A stretch of DNA of 36,256 nucleotides from Flavobacteriaceae bacterium (GTDB lineage: Bacteria; Bacteroidota; Bacteroidia; Flavobacteriales; Flavobacteriaceae): positions 1,272,033 to 1,308,288 of the forward strand of contig CP070778.1 in the NCBI GenBank assembly GCA_020346245.1. The letters run 5' to 3'. Each line of letters opens with the position of its first letter. Position 1 is the stretch's first letter. This document shows, piece after piece, positions 1 through 8,577 of this stretch. Below the pieces are notes generated by a model. It was not told the DNA's origin and searched no databases. It saw nothing but the letters and a program-made list of their open reading frames with translations. A program made the translations under genes and the position numbers.

Positions 1-412
1 CACCAAGCGCAATATCGTTAGTTCTGAAATCACAAACAGTTTTATGTCTGCTGACATTGGCAAGGTGCTGTCCTGATCCAATTTGAAAGGTCAAACCCTG
101 TTGTGGCTGATGGTGCGTAGTATGGCCATGACTTGCTATAATGTCTACATCAAGATCTTTTTCTTCAATGAATTCTTTGGCTTGTTGTCCCAGCCAGCTA
201 CCATAAGTGTTGTGAAAAATTAATAATTCATCCGCGGGTAATGCTATTGAATTTTTTAAACGGGCGTGCATCTCATCGTCATAACTGATCGTCCTCGTTT
301 CTATGATTTTAAACTTCCATAGGTCATATTTCTTCCAGATATGGCAGTAGGCCAGATCAAGTCCATCAAGCGAGGTGCCAGACATCAATCCTAAAACCTT
401 ATGAATTTTCAT
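1..412 (-). CDS. anmK: Anhydro-N-acetylmuramic acid kinase AnmK (N-terminal part)
   Basis: The gene starts at an ATG at 412 and runs off the left edge, leaving about 137 codons. The N-terminus reads KIHKVLGLMSGTSLDGLD, the nucleotide-binding signature of AnmK, and later IASHGHTTHHQP, also typical of the family. AnmK is a cytoplasmic kinase that opens the 1,6-anhydro ring of anhydroMurNAc with ATP to give MurNAc-6-phosphate, the substrate of MurQ encoded at 7760-8575. Its ATG overlaps the stop codon of the upstream GH3 gene (ATGA, 409-412), so translation is probably coupled and it is the fifth gene of the leftward recycling operon. The C-terminal two thirds cannot be judged here. Confidence 0.95.
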   Translation of the reverse strand, partial: MKIHKVLGLMSGTSLDGLDLAYCHIWKKYDLWKFKIIETRTISYDDEMHARLKNSIALPADELLIFHNTYGSWLGQQAKEFIEEKDLDVDIIASHGHTTHHQPQQGLTFQIGSGQHLANVSRHKTVCDFRTNDIALG

Positions 413-2043
413 GGGATTATTTCATTAAGAGTTATTGGCAAACGGCCTTCAGCAATAACATTTCCTAAAAAATGCTGTGCTGCATTCTGTTGAAAAACAT
501 CGAAACCCTGATATGCTATTACTACAGCTTTTGCTTTTTTTAATTGAAAAAGGTTTAGGACATAGGGATTTCCAAAAAGATATAATACGACATTTTTTGT
601 TTTGATCATTCTATTCAGGAACTCCAAATAATCCTCAGAAAGACCAAAATTGTCTTGCGGTTTTACCATTGGAGGATACAGCGCAATTAGGACATTTTGA
701 ATTTCTGATACTTTTTCCCTTATTAATTCTGTAGTATACTCATTAGTGGAAAAATAATCAAATTCAAGCTCTTTTTTAATATTCCTAAAAAATGAATTAT
801 CACTTTTGTCTGCTATTTCAATGCCAGTAAAACCATTTAATGAAAAAGAGCTGATGTCTATTGGAGAGCCTATATGTATAGTTAAACTGTGTTGGGCGAG
901 CCTAAGGTTCAGATCAGTCGGATCTATTAATTCCGGACCCGAATTAACCATTTCGTTATTGAAGGCCTTTTCTTTTAGTTCCCAAATTCTTGCAAAACTC
1001 AATTCAATTTGTTCTTCTTTTGCATTTTGTAATATAGTATTTATACCCTCAGTAACGTGCTCGGCAAAGCATAGAATGTCATTTCCTGCATCAAATGCTG
1101 CCCATTCTAAATCACCCTTATCCGCATACATTTTGGAAACTGCGTGCATATTCAATGCGTCGGATACCACTACACCCTGAAATCCCAATTCATCTCGTAA
1201 AAATCCTTTAATAATTTTCTTGGAAATAGAAGAAGACTCGTCTAAACCACCTGCAAGCGCGGGAACGGAAAGATGACCTACCATAATTGAATCTATCCCG
1301 TTTTGCATTAAGTGATTGAAGGGGTATAGCTCATTTTCCAAAAGATCTTCTTTGGATTTATTGATAAGAGGAAGGCCCAGATGCGAATCTATAGCCGTAT
1401 CTCCATGCCCCGGAAAGTGTTTGGCGCTGGTGAGTATTCCATTACTTTGAAGGCCTTTAGCCAGGGCAATAGCTTTGCTGGCCACATTGTGCTTATCACT
1501 TCCAAATGATCTATAGCCTATCACAGGATTTTCAGGGTTATTATTAATGTCGGCTACCGGGGTAAAATTCCAATGTATGCCTGCCTTCTTGCAGTCATTG
1601 GCAATGTTCCTGCCAACATCCACAATATCTTCGTCATGGTTGTATACGGCACCCAAAGTTATTGCATATGGGTATTGTGGTGTATTTTCTACACGCATAG
1701 CTAATCCCCATTCAGCGTCAATGCTAATTAATAATGGATATTTAGCAACCTGCTGGTAACGTTTAATAAGGCTTTTCAGAACTTTATAACTATCCTTATT
1801 ATAAACTACTTCTTTTTTTCCTTCATAATTTGTTGCAGCACTAGCTCTGGAATGAAAAAAGCAGAGGCCTCCTATATGGTGCATACTTATTAATTCTTCC
1901 AGTTTTAGTATTTCTTCTTCACTATCATTGATAAAAGCCGCAGGCATAAAAAACTGTCCGACCTTCTCCTTTAAGGTAAGTGATTTTACAGCTATTGGGT
2001 AATCTATAAGATCAGGCTTCTGAGTTCGCTCCTTTTTTTCCAT
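409..2043 (-). CDS. nagZ: NagZ-type family 3 beta-N-acetylglucosaminidase with C-terminal domain
   Basis: A 544-residue GH3 enzyme. Residues 208-214 read KHFPGHG followed by DSH at 219-221, the His-Asp dyad loop that distinguishes NagZ from other GH3 enzymes. The nucleophile is most likely Asp295 in VVVSDALNM. No signal peptide is visible, so it should act in the cytoplasm, removing GlcNAc from GlcNAc-anhydroMurNAc delivered by the adjacent AmpG-type permease. It is about 200 residues longer than single-domain Proteobacterial NagZ. The extra C-terminal part (about 380-544, with LFGNPYVLN and ending GRLPITL) resembles the alpha/beta C-terminal domain of two-domain GH3 proteins. It starts at an ATG inside the permease gene (32-bp overlap) and overlaps anmK by 4 bp. 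Confidence 0.9.
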   Translation of the reverse strand: MEKKERTQKPDLIDYPIAVKSLTLKEKVGQFFMPAAFINDSEEEILKLEELISMHHIGGLCFFHSRASAATNYEGKKEVVYNKDSYKVLKSLIKRYQQVAKYPLLISIDAEWGLAMRVENTPQYPYAITLGAVYNHDEDIVDVGRNIANDCKKAGIHWNFTPVADINNNPENPVIGYRSFGSDKHNVASKAIALAKGLQSNGILTSAKHFPGHGDTAIDSHLGLPLINKSKEDLLENELYPFNHLMQNGIDSIMVGHLSVPALAGGLDESSSISKKIIKGFLRDELGFQGVVVSDALNMHAVSKMYADKGDLEWAAFDAGNDILCFAEHVTEGINTILQNAKEEQIELSFARIWELKEKAFNNEMVNSGPELIDPTDLNLRLAQHSLTIHIGSPIDISSFSLNGFTGIEIADKSDNSFFRNIKKELEFDYFSTNEYTTELIREKVSEIQNVLIALYPPMVKPQDNFGLSEDYLEFLNRMIKTKNVVLYLFGNPYVLNLFQLKKAKAVVIAYQGFDVFQQNAAQHFLGNVIAEGRLPITLNEIIP

Positions 2044-3286
2044 AATCTGCCGGATATTTTAAATATTTTAAAATGAATATTGCCGGAAGTGCGCCAATCA
2101 CCACCCAAATAAAGAAACCGTCATAGCCCAGCCATTCCTGAATATAACCACTTACTAATCCCGGAAGCATCATGCCAAGGGCCATAAACCCGGTAGCCAG
2201 TGCGTAATGGGAAGTTTTAGAGGCTCCTTCTGCTATATAAATCAGATAAACCATGAAGCCAGCTATCCCAAAGCCATAACCAAACTGTTCCAAAACCACC
2301 GTGGTAATTACCGCGAACTTATTTGTAGTATTTGTTATTGCGAGGAAAGCATAAAAGGCATTGGGAACATTTATTGAAAGCACCATGGGCAGCATCCATT
2401 TTTTTAAGCCATCTTTGGAAATAAGTATTCCACCTAAAATACCTCCAATAGTGAGCATAATAACCCCGATTGTACCGTATATGTATCCAACCTCAGAAGT
2501 GCTATAACCTAAACCACCTTTATCTGTGGAATCCAGAAAAAAAGGAGCAGACATTTTTACCAATTGCGATTCTCCCAATCTGAAAAAGAGGACAAAAGCT
2601 AATGCGATACCCATTCCTTTTTTGTTGAAAAATGTGGAAAATACTTCAAAAAATCCAGCCGGCTTCTGCTTTTCAATAGCTTCAGAAGATTCAAATTTTG
2701 GGGTCGTAAAATAATTGCATAGTGTTAAACCGAACATTAAAAGTGCAGCGCCTATCATTGTCATGGACCATGCCTTGGTGTTATCTCCGTAGTAGTTTTC
2801 TAAAAATCCCGCTAGAATTACTAACAAACCTTGTCCTGTAACATTCGCCAGTTTATAGAATGTACTCCGGATTCCAACAAAGAAAGATTGCCTATCCTGT
2901 GTTAAGCCAATCATATAATATCCGTCTGAAGCAACGTCATTAGTAGCGGAGGCAAAGGCTGCCATCCAGAAACACGCCAAAGTAGTGACAAAAAATATGT
3001 TGGTAGGTAAAAATAAGCCTACTCCGAGAAGTGCCAGAGCTACCAGGAGTTGTGTAAATAAAAACCAATTTCTCTTTGTACTAATTATGTCTATATATGG
3101 ACTCCAGAGCGGTTTTATGACCCACGGAAGATAGAGCCAACTCGTATACAAACCAATGTCCGCGTTACTTATACCCAGTTTTTTGTACATAATAACAGAC
3201 ACAGTGACAACTAAAACGAAGGGAAGACCCTGGGTGAAGTAGAGCACAGGTATCCAGACCCAGGCGTTTTTATTTTTTTGTATCAT
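2012..3286 (-). CDS. ampG: AmpG-like muropeptide permease (MFS/PAT family)
   Basis: A 424-residue inner-membrane protein with about 12 hydrophobic helices. The opening, WIPVLYFTQGLPF and then LYTSWLYLPWVIKPLWSP, is the conserved first helix and loop of AmpG-type permeases. AmpG proteins import GlcNAc-anhydroMurNAc and its peptides by proton symport. The neighbours (NagZ downstream with overlapping frames, AnmK, MurQ) fit that substrate better than a generic sugar. In some Bacteroidota related transporters take up free MurNAc, so the exact cargo is open. It starts at an ATG 10 bp after the stop of the DUF187 gene. Confidence 0.82.
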   Translation of the reverse strand: MIQKNKNAWVWIPVLYFTQGLPFVLVVTVSVIMYKKLGISNADIGLYTSWLYLPWVIKPLWSPYIDIISTKRNWFLFTQLLVALALLGVGLFLPTNIFFVTTLACFWMAAFASATNDVASDGYYMIGLTQDRQSFFVGIRSTFYKLANVTGQGLLVILAGFLENYYGDNTKAWSMTMIGAALLMFGLTLCNYFTTPKFESSEAIEKQKPAGFFEVFSTFFNKKGMGIALAFVLFFRLGESQLVKMSAPFFLDSTDKGGLGYSTSEVGYIYGTIGVIMLTIGGILGGILISKDGLKKWMLPMVLSINVPNAFYAFLAITNTTNKFAVITTVVLEQFGYGFGIAGFMVYLIYIAEGASKTSHYALATGFMALGMMLPGLVSGYIQEWLGYDGFFIWVVIGALPAIFILKYLKYPADYGKKGANSEA

Positions 3287-3296
3287 GCTGGTTTAT

Positions 3297-4808
3297 TTAG
3301 TTTAAATGTATAACAATTGGCTCGGTTTCTTTTCTGAATTTATCGGTAAAAGTCACCGCTATGAGTTTTCTTTGGTCAATTAGCCCTTTACCTATATTAA
3401 AAGAACCCTTGTTATCCATGAAAATTTGCCCGACTCTATTTTTAGGCTTGCAAAGAGGTGATTTTTTAGGATTTTTGATAGTATAAACGTTAGCAAATCG
3501 GATAATTGAACTATCCTTGAACTTGAATTTGATTGTAAAATAGTTGTCTTTGTCAACAATAGTATCCAATTCGGGCTCTGGGTGGTCTTCCTGGGGAATT
3601 AATGGTGAAGCGGGTGTAAAGGAAGGGTAGGGGTATAATTCTTTCTTAATAGTATTTACGACGTCTTTATTCCCGGACATAAGTGATCTTGCACTAAAAA
3701 ATACATTGCCCTGAACAGCCTTGGTTTGTCTGGCCAACCTCAATTGTTTTGGTAATTCTTTCTTCTTATTCCAGGCTTTGTCACTGTTGTTTCTTACTTT
3801 GTATGCACCGTTGCCTACATATAGATTAGAATTTTTATAATTTTCTGCCCACCAATCAATCAGTATCCGATGAGAGGCTACTGGTAGCTTTAGGCTCCAA
3901 TATATCTGGGGGACTAAATAATCTATCCAACCATTCTCCATCCATAAAAGCGGATCTGCATAGAGATCTTCATAGGTTGTTTGGCCAGCATTTGTTTCTG
4001 ATCCTTTTGGGTCCGTAGAATTATTCTTCCAAACTCCAAACGGACTTATGCCAAATTGTACCCAGGGTTTGTGCTGCCTTATTGCTTTATGGGTCTGTTT
4101 TACCAGAGTGTCAATGTTACTTCTACGCCAATTTTCAAGGGGTAATTTCGCCGGGTTATTCGATAAAAAACTTGAGGAATCATTAAAAACTTCACCTTTT
4201 ATGGTATACGGATAAAAGTAATCATCAAAGTGAATCGCATCTATATCGTAGTGGGTGACCACTTCTTCAATAACAGAAACCATATGTTTCTGTACTTCTG
4301 GCATCCCGGGGTTGTAATAATATTTTTTGCCATATTTAATCATCCAATCGGGGTGCTTAAAGTAATCGTGATTTTCCGATAGCACCTCCGTATTGAGATC
4401 GAATGTTGCTCTGTACGGATTAAGCCAGGCATGAAATTCAAAACCTCGGATATGGGCCTCCTTAATAAGCCACTTTAAAGGATCTTGATCTGTTTCCGGC
4501 GCTACACCTTCTTCTCCGCTTAAAAAACGTGACCAGGGTGCAAGGCCGGAATTGTAAAACGCGTCACCTGCAGTACGTATTTGTACGATAACGGCATTAA
4601 AATTTAGGTCTTTGTAAAAATTAAGAATTCGCAGGTATTCCTCTTTCTGTTTTTCCCAGGGGTCACCTCCTCTTTGCGGCCAGTCAATATTCACAACAGT
4701 GGCAATCCATACTCCCCTGAATTCTGTTTTGGGTATCTTGTTTTTATGCTTAATCAGGCTGCAAGATGACAGTGAGATTAAGAAAAGGATCCCAATTTTT
4801 TTTAGCAT
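3297..4808 (-). CDS. DUF187/GHL10 glycoside hydrolase lipoprotein, DigH-like
   Basis: A 503-residue protein starting at the ATG at 4808; the frame also has an in-phase TTG one codon earlier, which I reject. The N-terminus is a lipoprotein signal (FLISLSSCS, lipid Cys near residue 15). It is followed by the GHL10 barrel hallmarks EFRGVWIATVVNIDWP, FNAVIVQIRTAGDAFY and AWLNPYRA, and later DAIHFDDYFYPY. E. coli DigH (YddW), of the same family, cleaves denuded peptidoglycan glycan strands. Placement between nagB and ampG/nagZ suggests the same role here: trimming peptide-free glycan in the periplasm to supply the importer. Catalytic residues of the family are not assigned by me. The C-terminal 90 residues look like a small beta domain. 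Confidence 0.82.
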   Translation of the reverse strand: MLKKIGILFLISLSSCSLIKHKNKIPKTEFRGVWIATVVNIDWPQRGGDPWEKQKEEYLRILNFYKDLNFNAVIVQIRTAGDAFYNSGLAPWSRFLSGEEGVAPETDQDPLKWLIKEAHIRGFEFHAWLNPYRATFDLNTEVLSENHDYFKHPDWMIKYGKKYYYNPGMPEVQKHMVSVIEEVVTHYDIDAIHFDDYFYPYTIKGEVFNDSSSFLSNNPAKLPLENWRRSNIDTLVKQTHKAIRQHKPWVQFGISPFGVWKNNSTDPKGSETNAGQTTYEDLYADPLLWMENGWIDYLVPQIYWSLKLPVASHRILIDWWAENYKNSNLYVGNGAYKVRNNSDKAWNKKKELPKQLRLARQTKAVQGNVFFSARSLMSGNKDVVNTIKKELYPYPSFTPASPLIPQEDHPEPELDTIVDKDNYFTIKFKFKDSSIIRFANVYTIKNPKKSPLCKPKNRVGQIFMDNKGSFNIGKGLIDQRKLIAVTFTDKFRKETEPIVIHLN

Positions 4809-4823
4809 CAATTGGATTTAATT

Positions 4824-4859
4824 CCCTGCTTCTCGTCTGTTTGGTAAGAAGAAGCAGGG
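4824..4859 (-). other. Intercistronic hairpin between nagB and the DUF187 gene
   Basis: Perfect 10-bp inverted repeat CCCTGCTTCT (4824-4833) and AGAAGCAGGG (4850-4859) with a 16-nt loop, lying in the 70-bp gap between two co-directional genes. In the leftward RNA it is followed by AATTAAATCC rather than a run of U. It is therefore more likely an mRNA-stabilising or processing structure, or a leaky attenuator, than a full terminator. Confidence 0.6.
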
Positions 4860-4878
4860 TTGTTTAAGCCTAATATTA

Positions 4879-6822
4879 TTAATTGAATTTATAGCGGACA
4901 AATCCTTCCATGGCTTCATATTCTGCCATCCCCAGCGCGTTGTACTTTCTGGCAGTCTCTGTATTACGCTGTTCTGCTCTTTGCCAGAATTCCCGTTGAT
5001 CGTTTCCTGGGAACATGGCACTGTCTTTTTGTGATTGATGCTTAAATATAGCGCTCTTTTTGCGTTCCATATCCATTGGGCCAATTGGAATTGTCATCTC
5101 CATGTCTGCTATATCCCATTCCTGCCATGCGCCTCTGTAGAGCCAAACATAACAATCATTAATCCAATCAGATCCTTCGCGCACCAACCTGTCTATGGCA
5201 CTGTAAACAATCTGAAGACAAACCCGGTGCGTTCCATGTGGGTCAGAAAGATCTCCTGCTGCAAAAATTTGATGAGGTTTTACCTTGTTCAGGAGGTCAT
5301 AAGTGAGTTGAACATCTTCTTCTGAAAATGGTTTCTTTTTAACAGTTCCTGTTTCATAAAAAGGAAGATTCTGGAAGTGGGCATTCTTTTCATCTACACC
5401 ACAATACCTGCATGCAGCCAGTGCTTCCCCTTTCCGTATGAGCCCTTTAAATTGTTGAATTTCCGGACTGTCTACTTGTCCGGGTTTCTTGTTTTTAAGA
5501 AACTCCCTAACTTCTTTAACCTGCTCTGAAAGGGCTACATTGTTTTGCTGTACATCCATTGCAAAGTCAAGGAAACGAATTACTTCATCATCAAAAACTG
5601 CAATATTGCCTGAGGTTTGGTAAGCCACATGGACTTCATGTCCCTGATCTACCAACCTTAAAAGTGTACCACCCATAGAAATGACATCATCATCGGGATG
5701 GGGGCTAAAAATAAGAGAAGTCTTGGGATACGGATCTTTTCTTTCCGGTCTTTGACTGTCGTCAGCATTTGGTTTACCCCCGGGCCAGCCCGTAATGGTC
5801 CTTTGTAAATAATTGAAAACCCTTAGATTGATCTGTTCTGCAGAACCTATCTCGGCAATTAAGTTCCCCATTCCATGTTCGTTATAGTCTTCATTGGTCA
5901 ATTTTAGGATTGCCTTATTGAGTTTCTCAGAAAGCCAGATGGTTGCTCCCTTAATCAGTTTTTCATTCCAGTCACATTCGCTTACCAGCCATGGTGTGCT
6001 CACCCTTGTAAGAGAAGAAGCCGCTGCATGGTCTACTATAAAATCACATGCACTATGATGTTGAAGGAAAGTAGCGGGAACAGATTCTCTAATTGGTCCC
6101 TCAATAGCTTGCCTAATGACATCTGCTTTTCCTTCACCCCAAGCCATCAAAATAATGCGTTTTGCGGCCATAATTGAGCCTACACCCATAGTGATTGCTT
6201 TTATAGGAACATTTTCCAAACCAAAGAAATCGCTTGCCGCATCTAATCGGGTAACTCTGTCGAGTCTGACTATTCTGGTTTTACTGGTGAGGGAAGAACC
6301 TGGTTCATTAAAACCTATGTGGCCTGTTCGGCCTATACCGAGTATTTGTATATCTATACCCCCCGCATCAGTAATTTTTTTCTCATAATTGATGCAGAAA
6401 TCCCGAACATCTTCCTTGTCTAAAGTGCCATCGGGGATATTGATATTACTTTTTTTAATATCTATATGATCAAATAAATGCTCGTTCATAAAACGAACAT
6501 AACTGTGAATGGAATCTGATTCCATCGGGAAGTATTCATCCAGATTGAAGGTGATAACATTTTTAAAACTAAGACCTTCTTCTTTGTGAAATTTAACAAG
6601 GAATTCATACATCTTAGTAGGAGTGGAGCCGGTCGCCAATCCTAATACTACATTTTTTCCCAGCTTCTGTCGCTGTCTGATTAGTTCTGCAATCTCATTG
6701 GCAACAAAAAATGATGCCTGCTCTGAACTATCGTGTATGACGGTGTTAATTTTTTCAAATTTCCGTGACTCTTCGTCTGTTGGAAAGCTCATTGCACTTG
6801 GTTTTGTGAGTGTTTCTGCCAT
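4879..6822 (-). CDS. nagB: Glucosamine-6-phosphate deaminase fused to a PIG-L/LmbE deacetylase-like domain
   Basis: A 647-residue fusion. Residues about 25-300 are NagB: GLATGSTP (61-68), LDEY (94-97) and GRTGHIGFNEPGSS (164-177) form the active site that turns glucosamine-6-P into fructose-6-P and ammonia. From about 365 to the end is a PIG-L/LmbE domain with the zinc motif SPHPDDD (HPDDD at 375-379) and a later DPHGTH. PIG-L proteins remove acetyl groups from GlcNAc derivatives, so one polypeptide may deacetylate and deaminate. I chose the ATG at 6822. An in-frame TTG at 6867 lies upstream of the promoter -7 box (6855-6862) and would not be transcribed. First gene of the leftward recycling operon; cytoplasmic. 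The fusion architecture is common in Bacteroidota; the deacetylase substrate is inference. Confidence 0.9.
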   Translation of the reverse strand: MAETLTKPSAMSFPTDEESRKFEKINTVIHDSSEQASFFVANEIAELIRQRQKLGKNVVLGLATGSTPTKMYEFLVKFHKEEGLSFKNVITFNLDEYFPMESDSIHSYVRFMNEHLFDHIDIKKSNINIPDGTLDKEDVRDFCINYEKKITDAGGIDIQILGIGRTGHIGFNEPGSSLTSKTRIVRLDRVTRLDAASDFFGLENVPIKAITMGVGSIMAAKRIILMAWGEGKADVIRQAIEGPIRESVPATFLQHHSACDFIVDHAAASSLTRVSTPWLVSECDWNEKLIKGATIWLSEKLNKAILKLTNEDYNEHGMGNLIAEIGSAEQINLRVFNYLQRTITGWPGGKPNADDSQRPERKDPYPKTSLIFSPHPDDDVISMGGTLLRLVDQGHEVHVAYQTSGNIAVFDDEVIRFLDFAMDVQQNNVALSEQVKEVREFLKNKKPGQVDSPEIQQFKGLIRKGEALAACRYCGVDEKNAHFQNLPFYETGTVKKKPFSEEDVQLTYDLLNKVKPHQIFAAGDLSDPHGTHRVCLQIVYSAIDRLVREGSDWINDCYVWLYRGAWQEWDIADMEMTIPIGPMDMERKKSAIFKHQSQKDSAMFPGNDQREFWQRAEQRNTETARKYNALGMAEYEAMEGFVRYKFN

Positions 6823-6854
6823 CTTAGCTACTTGTATTTTTAGATTCTTAAGTG

Positions 6855-6862
6855 CAAAGATA
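6855..6862 (-). promoter_or_regulatory. Promoter -7 box of the leftward recycling operon
   Basis: On the minus strand this reads TATCTTTG, a perfect match to the Bacteroidota -7 consensus TAnnTTTG, 33 bp before the nagB ATG at 6822. A convincing -33 TTG is not seen at the usual spacing. Its position excludes the longer nagB start. Confidence 0.7.
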
Positions 6863-6880
6863 GTCAAATAAATCTATAAA

Positions 6881-6920
6881 TGCAGTATTTTGCATTAAAT
6901 ATTGCAAATAATTGCAATAA
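6881..6920. promoter_or_regulatory. TTGCA repeat series, candidate DeoR-type operator
   Basis: Between the divergent promoters there are TTGCA copies at 6890, 6902 and 6912 plus TGCA at 6881. Spacing is 12 and 10 bp, close to one helical turn. Two of them are the palindrome TTGCAA separated by ATAA. A regulator bound here would cover the upstream part of the nagB promoter. The adjacent DeoR-type gene is the obvious candidate, but binding is inferred. Confidence 0.45.
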
Positions 6921-6973
6921 ATTATATATTATATAAAAAAAACAGTAAAAAACAGCAACTGTAAATATTTTAG

Positions 6974-6981
6974 TATCTTTG
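6974..6981 (+). promoter_or_regulatory. Promoter -7 box of the deoR-murQ operon
   Basis: TATCTTTG, the same octamer as the divergent nagB promoter, 27 bp before the regulator ATG at 7009. No clear -33 TTG. The two identical boxes face away from each other across about 110 bp, fitting joint control. Confidence 0.65.
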
Positions 6982-7008
6982 TAAACGATAATCAATTGTA
7001 TTCGATTT

Positions 7009-7758
7009 ATGTTAAAAGAAGAGCGACATCTGGCCATATTAAATGAAGTAGAACTTCATAATCGGATATTGTTGACCGATATAGCCGAAAAGTTAAATGT
7101 ATCTATAGATACCGCGAGGAGGGATGTGAAAGAACTTGATTCTGCGAATAAATTGCGGAAAGTACATGGTGGAGCAATATCACTTGGATTTACAGGCCTG
7201 GCGAGTAGTAATGCAAACATTTATGCACTTGAGGAAAAGATAACAATAGCCCAAAAGGCTATTGGACTGATCTCTGAAGGAAGCGTTATTTTTATTGATG
7301 GCGGTACGACATGTCTGGAACTTGTTCGCTTAATTCCCCAGCAACTTAAGCTTACGTGTTTTACATTAAGTCTCCCGGTGGCATGGCAATTACTTTCCAA
7401 CCCCGATATTAAAGTAATTTATATAGGAGGAGAGATTTCAAGAGATGCTCAAATTTCAATCGGAGCCTACACGGTTCATCAATTAGCTGAGATCAGATTT
7501 GACTATAGTTTTATAGGAACCGGTTATGTTGATGCAATTCACGGGTTAACTGAATTCGATTGGGAGATAGTTCAGGTAAAGAAGGCCGTCATCAATGCTT
7601 CCAAAAAAACGGTACTTTTGTGTATATCTGAAAAGCTTAATTCACAACATCAATATAAAACCTGCGATATTAGCTCAATTAATACAATGATTACCGAATT
7701 AGCACCAGACAATAATCTTCTTAACCTTTACAGAAACCAGGATATACATCTTCTCTAA
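7009..7758 (+). CDS. DeoR/GlpR-family repressor of amino-sugar recycling
   Basis: A 249-residue regulator. Residues 1-57 form the DeoR winged helix-turn-helix (RHLAILNEV, then LTDIAEKLNVSIDTARRDVK and KVHGGA). The remainder is the sugar-phosphate sensor domain with IFIDGGTTCLELV and YIGGEISRDA. DeoR-family proteins usually repress until a phosphosugar binds; here MurNAc-6-P, GlcNAc-6-P or glucosamine-6-P are plausible effectors. Its stop is 1 bp before the murQ ATG, so the two are co-translated. It sits head-to-head with the nagB operon and probably controls both through the TTGCA repeats at 6881-6920. Target and effector are inferred from position. Confidence 0.88.
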   Translation: MLKEERHLAILNEVELHNRILLTDIAEKLNVSIDTARRDVKELDSANKLRKVHGGAISLGFTGLASSNANIYALEEKITIAQKAIGLISEGSVIFIDGGTTCLELVRLIPQQLKLTCFTLSLPVAWQLLSNPDIKVIYIGGEISRDAQISIGAYTVHQLAEIRFDYSFIGTGYVDAIHGLTEFDWEIVQVKKAVINASKKTVLLCISEKLNSQHQYKTCDISSINTMITELAPDNNLLNLYRNQDIHLL

Positions 7759-7759
7759 T

Positions 7760-8575
7760 ATGTCGGATTATATTAAAATTACGGAAACTCCATCGGATTA
7801 TTCAGATTTGGAATTTATGAGTACCGAGTCTATTCTTGAAAACATTAATAGAGAAGACCAGAAAGTGGCGGAGGCGGTTCAAAAGGTAATTCCACAACTC
7901 ACCGAGCTTGTCAACGCATTGGAAGAGCGATTTTATGCCGGTGGGCGCTTATTTTACATAGGGGCTGGTACTAGCGGACGATTAGGCATATTAGATGCCT
8001 CAGAAATCCCTCCAACCTATGGAATGCCGCATGATAGGGTAATAGGCTTAATAGCAGGTGGGGATTCCGCCATCAGAAAAGCGGTAGAATTTGCCGAAGA
8101 TGACACTAAGCAAGCCTGGATAGACCTCAAATCGTATGATATTACCCAAAAAGATGTTCTTATTGGTATTGCGGCTTCGGGAACAACCCCTTATGTACTT
8201 GGTGGCATTGCTGATGCAAAAAAACATGGAATATTGACGGCAGGTATTACCAATAATCCGGGATCTCCATTAGCCACTTTATCAGAAATACCCATTGAAA
8301 TTAATGTGGGACCAGAATTTGTTACCGGAAGTACTCGTATGAAAAGCGGTACCTCGCAGAAACTTGCATTGAACATGATTAGTACGGCATTAATGATCAG
8401 GGTAGGCAGGGTAAAGGGTAATAAAATGGTAAATATGCAGCTCAGTAATAATAAATTAGTCGATAGGGGTACACGTTATCTTATGGAGGGTCTGAATATG
8501 AATTATGAAGAGGCTCAAAAAGCTCTCAACCATTACGGGTCAGTTAAAAAAGCACTCGATGCCCTTAAAAATTGA
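7760..8575 (+). CDS. murQ: N-acetylmuramic acid 6-phosphate etherase MurQ
   Basis: A 271-residue SIS-domain enzyme with the family signature GAGTSGRLGILDASEIPPT (68-86). Glu82 lies where the catalytic Glu of MurQ is expected. A second conserved stretch, TGSTRMKSGTSQK, lies near the C-terminal third. MurQ removes D-lactate from MurNAc-6-P to give GlcNAc-6-P, linking AnmK to the NagB/PIG-L fusion. It is somewhat shorter than E. coli MurQ (298) but not truncated in any motif. Cytoplasmic; co-transcribed with the DeoR-type regulator. Its TGA lies 2 bp from the stop of the convergent cytochrome gene, with no room for a terminator. Confidence 0.95.
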   Translation: MSDYIKITETPSDYSDLEFMSTESILENINREDQKVAEAVQKVIPQLTELVNALEERFYAGGRLFYIGAGTSGRLGILDASEIPPTYGMPHDRVIGLIAGGDSAIRKAVEFAEDDTKQAWIDLKSYDITQKDVLIGIAASGTTPYVLGGIADAKKHGILTAGITNNPGSPLATLSEIPIEINVGPEFVTGSTRMKSGTSQKLALNMISTALMIRVGRVKGNKMVNMQLSNNKLVDRGTRYLMEGLNMNYEEAQKALNHYGSVKKALDALKN

Positions 8576-8577
8576 GA

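Noticed and set aside
6823..6867. TTG start at 6867 adding 15 residues to NagB.
   Set aside because: The codon lies upstream of the TATCTTTG promoter box, so it would not be on the message; the ATG at 6822 suits the NagB N-terminus.
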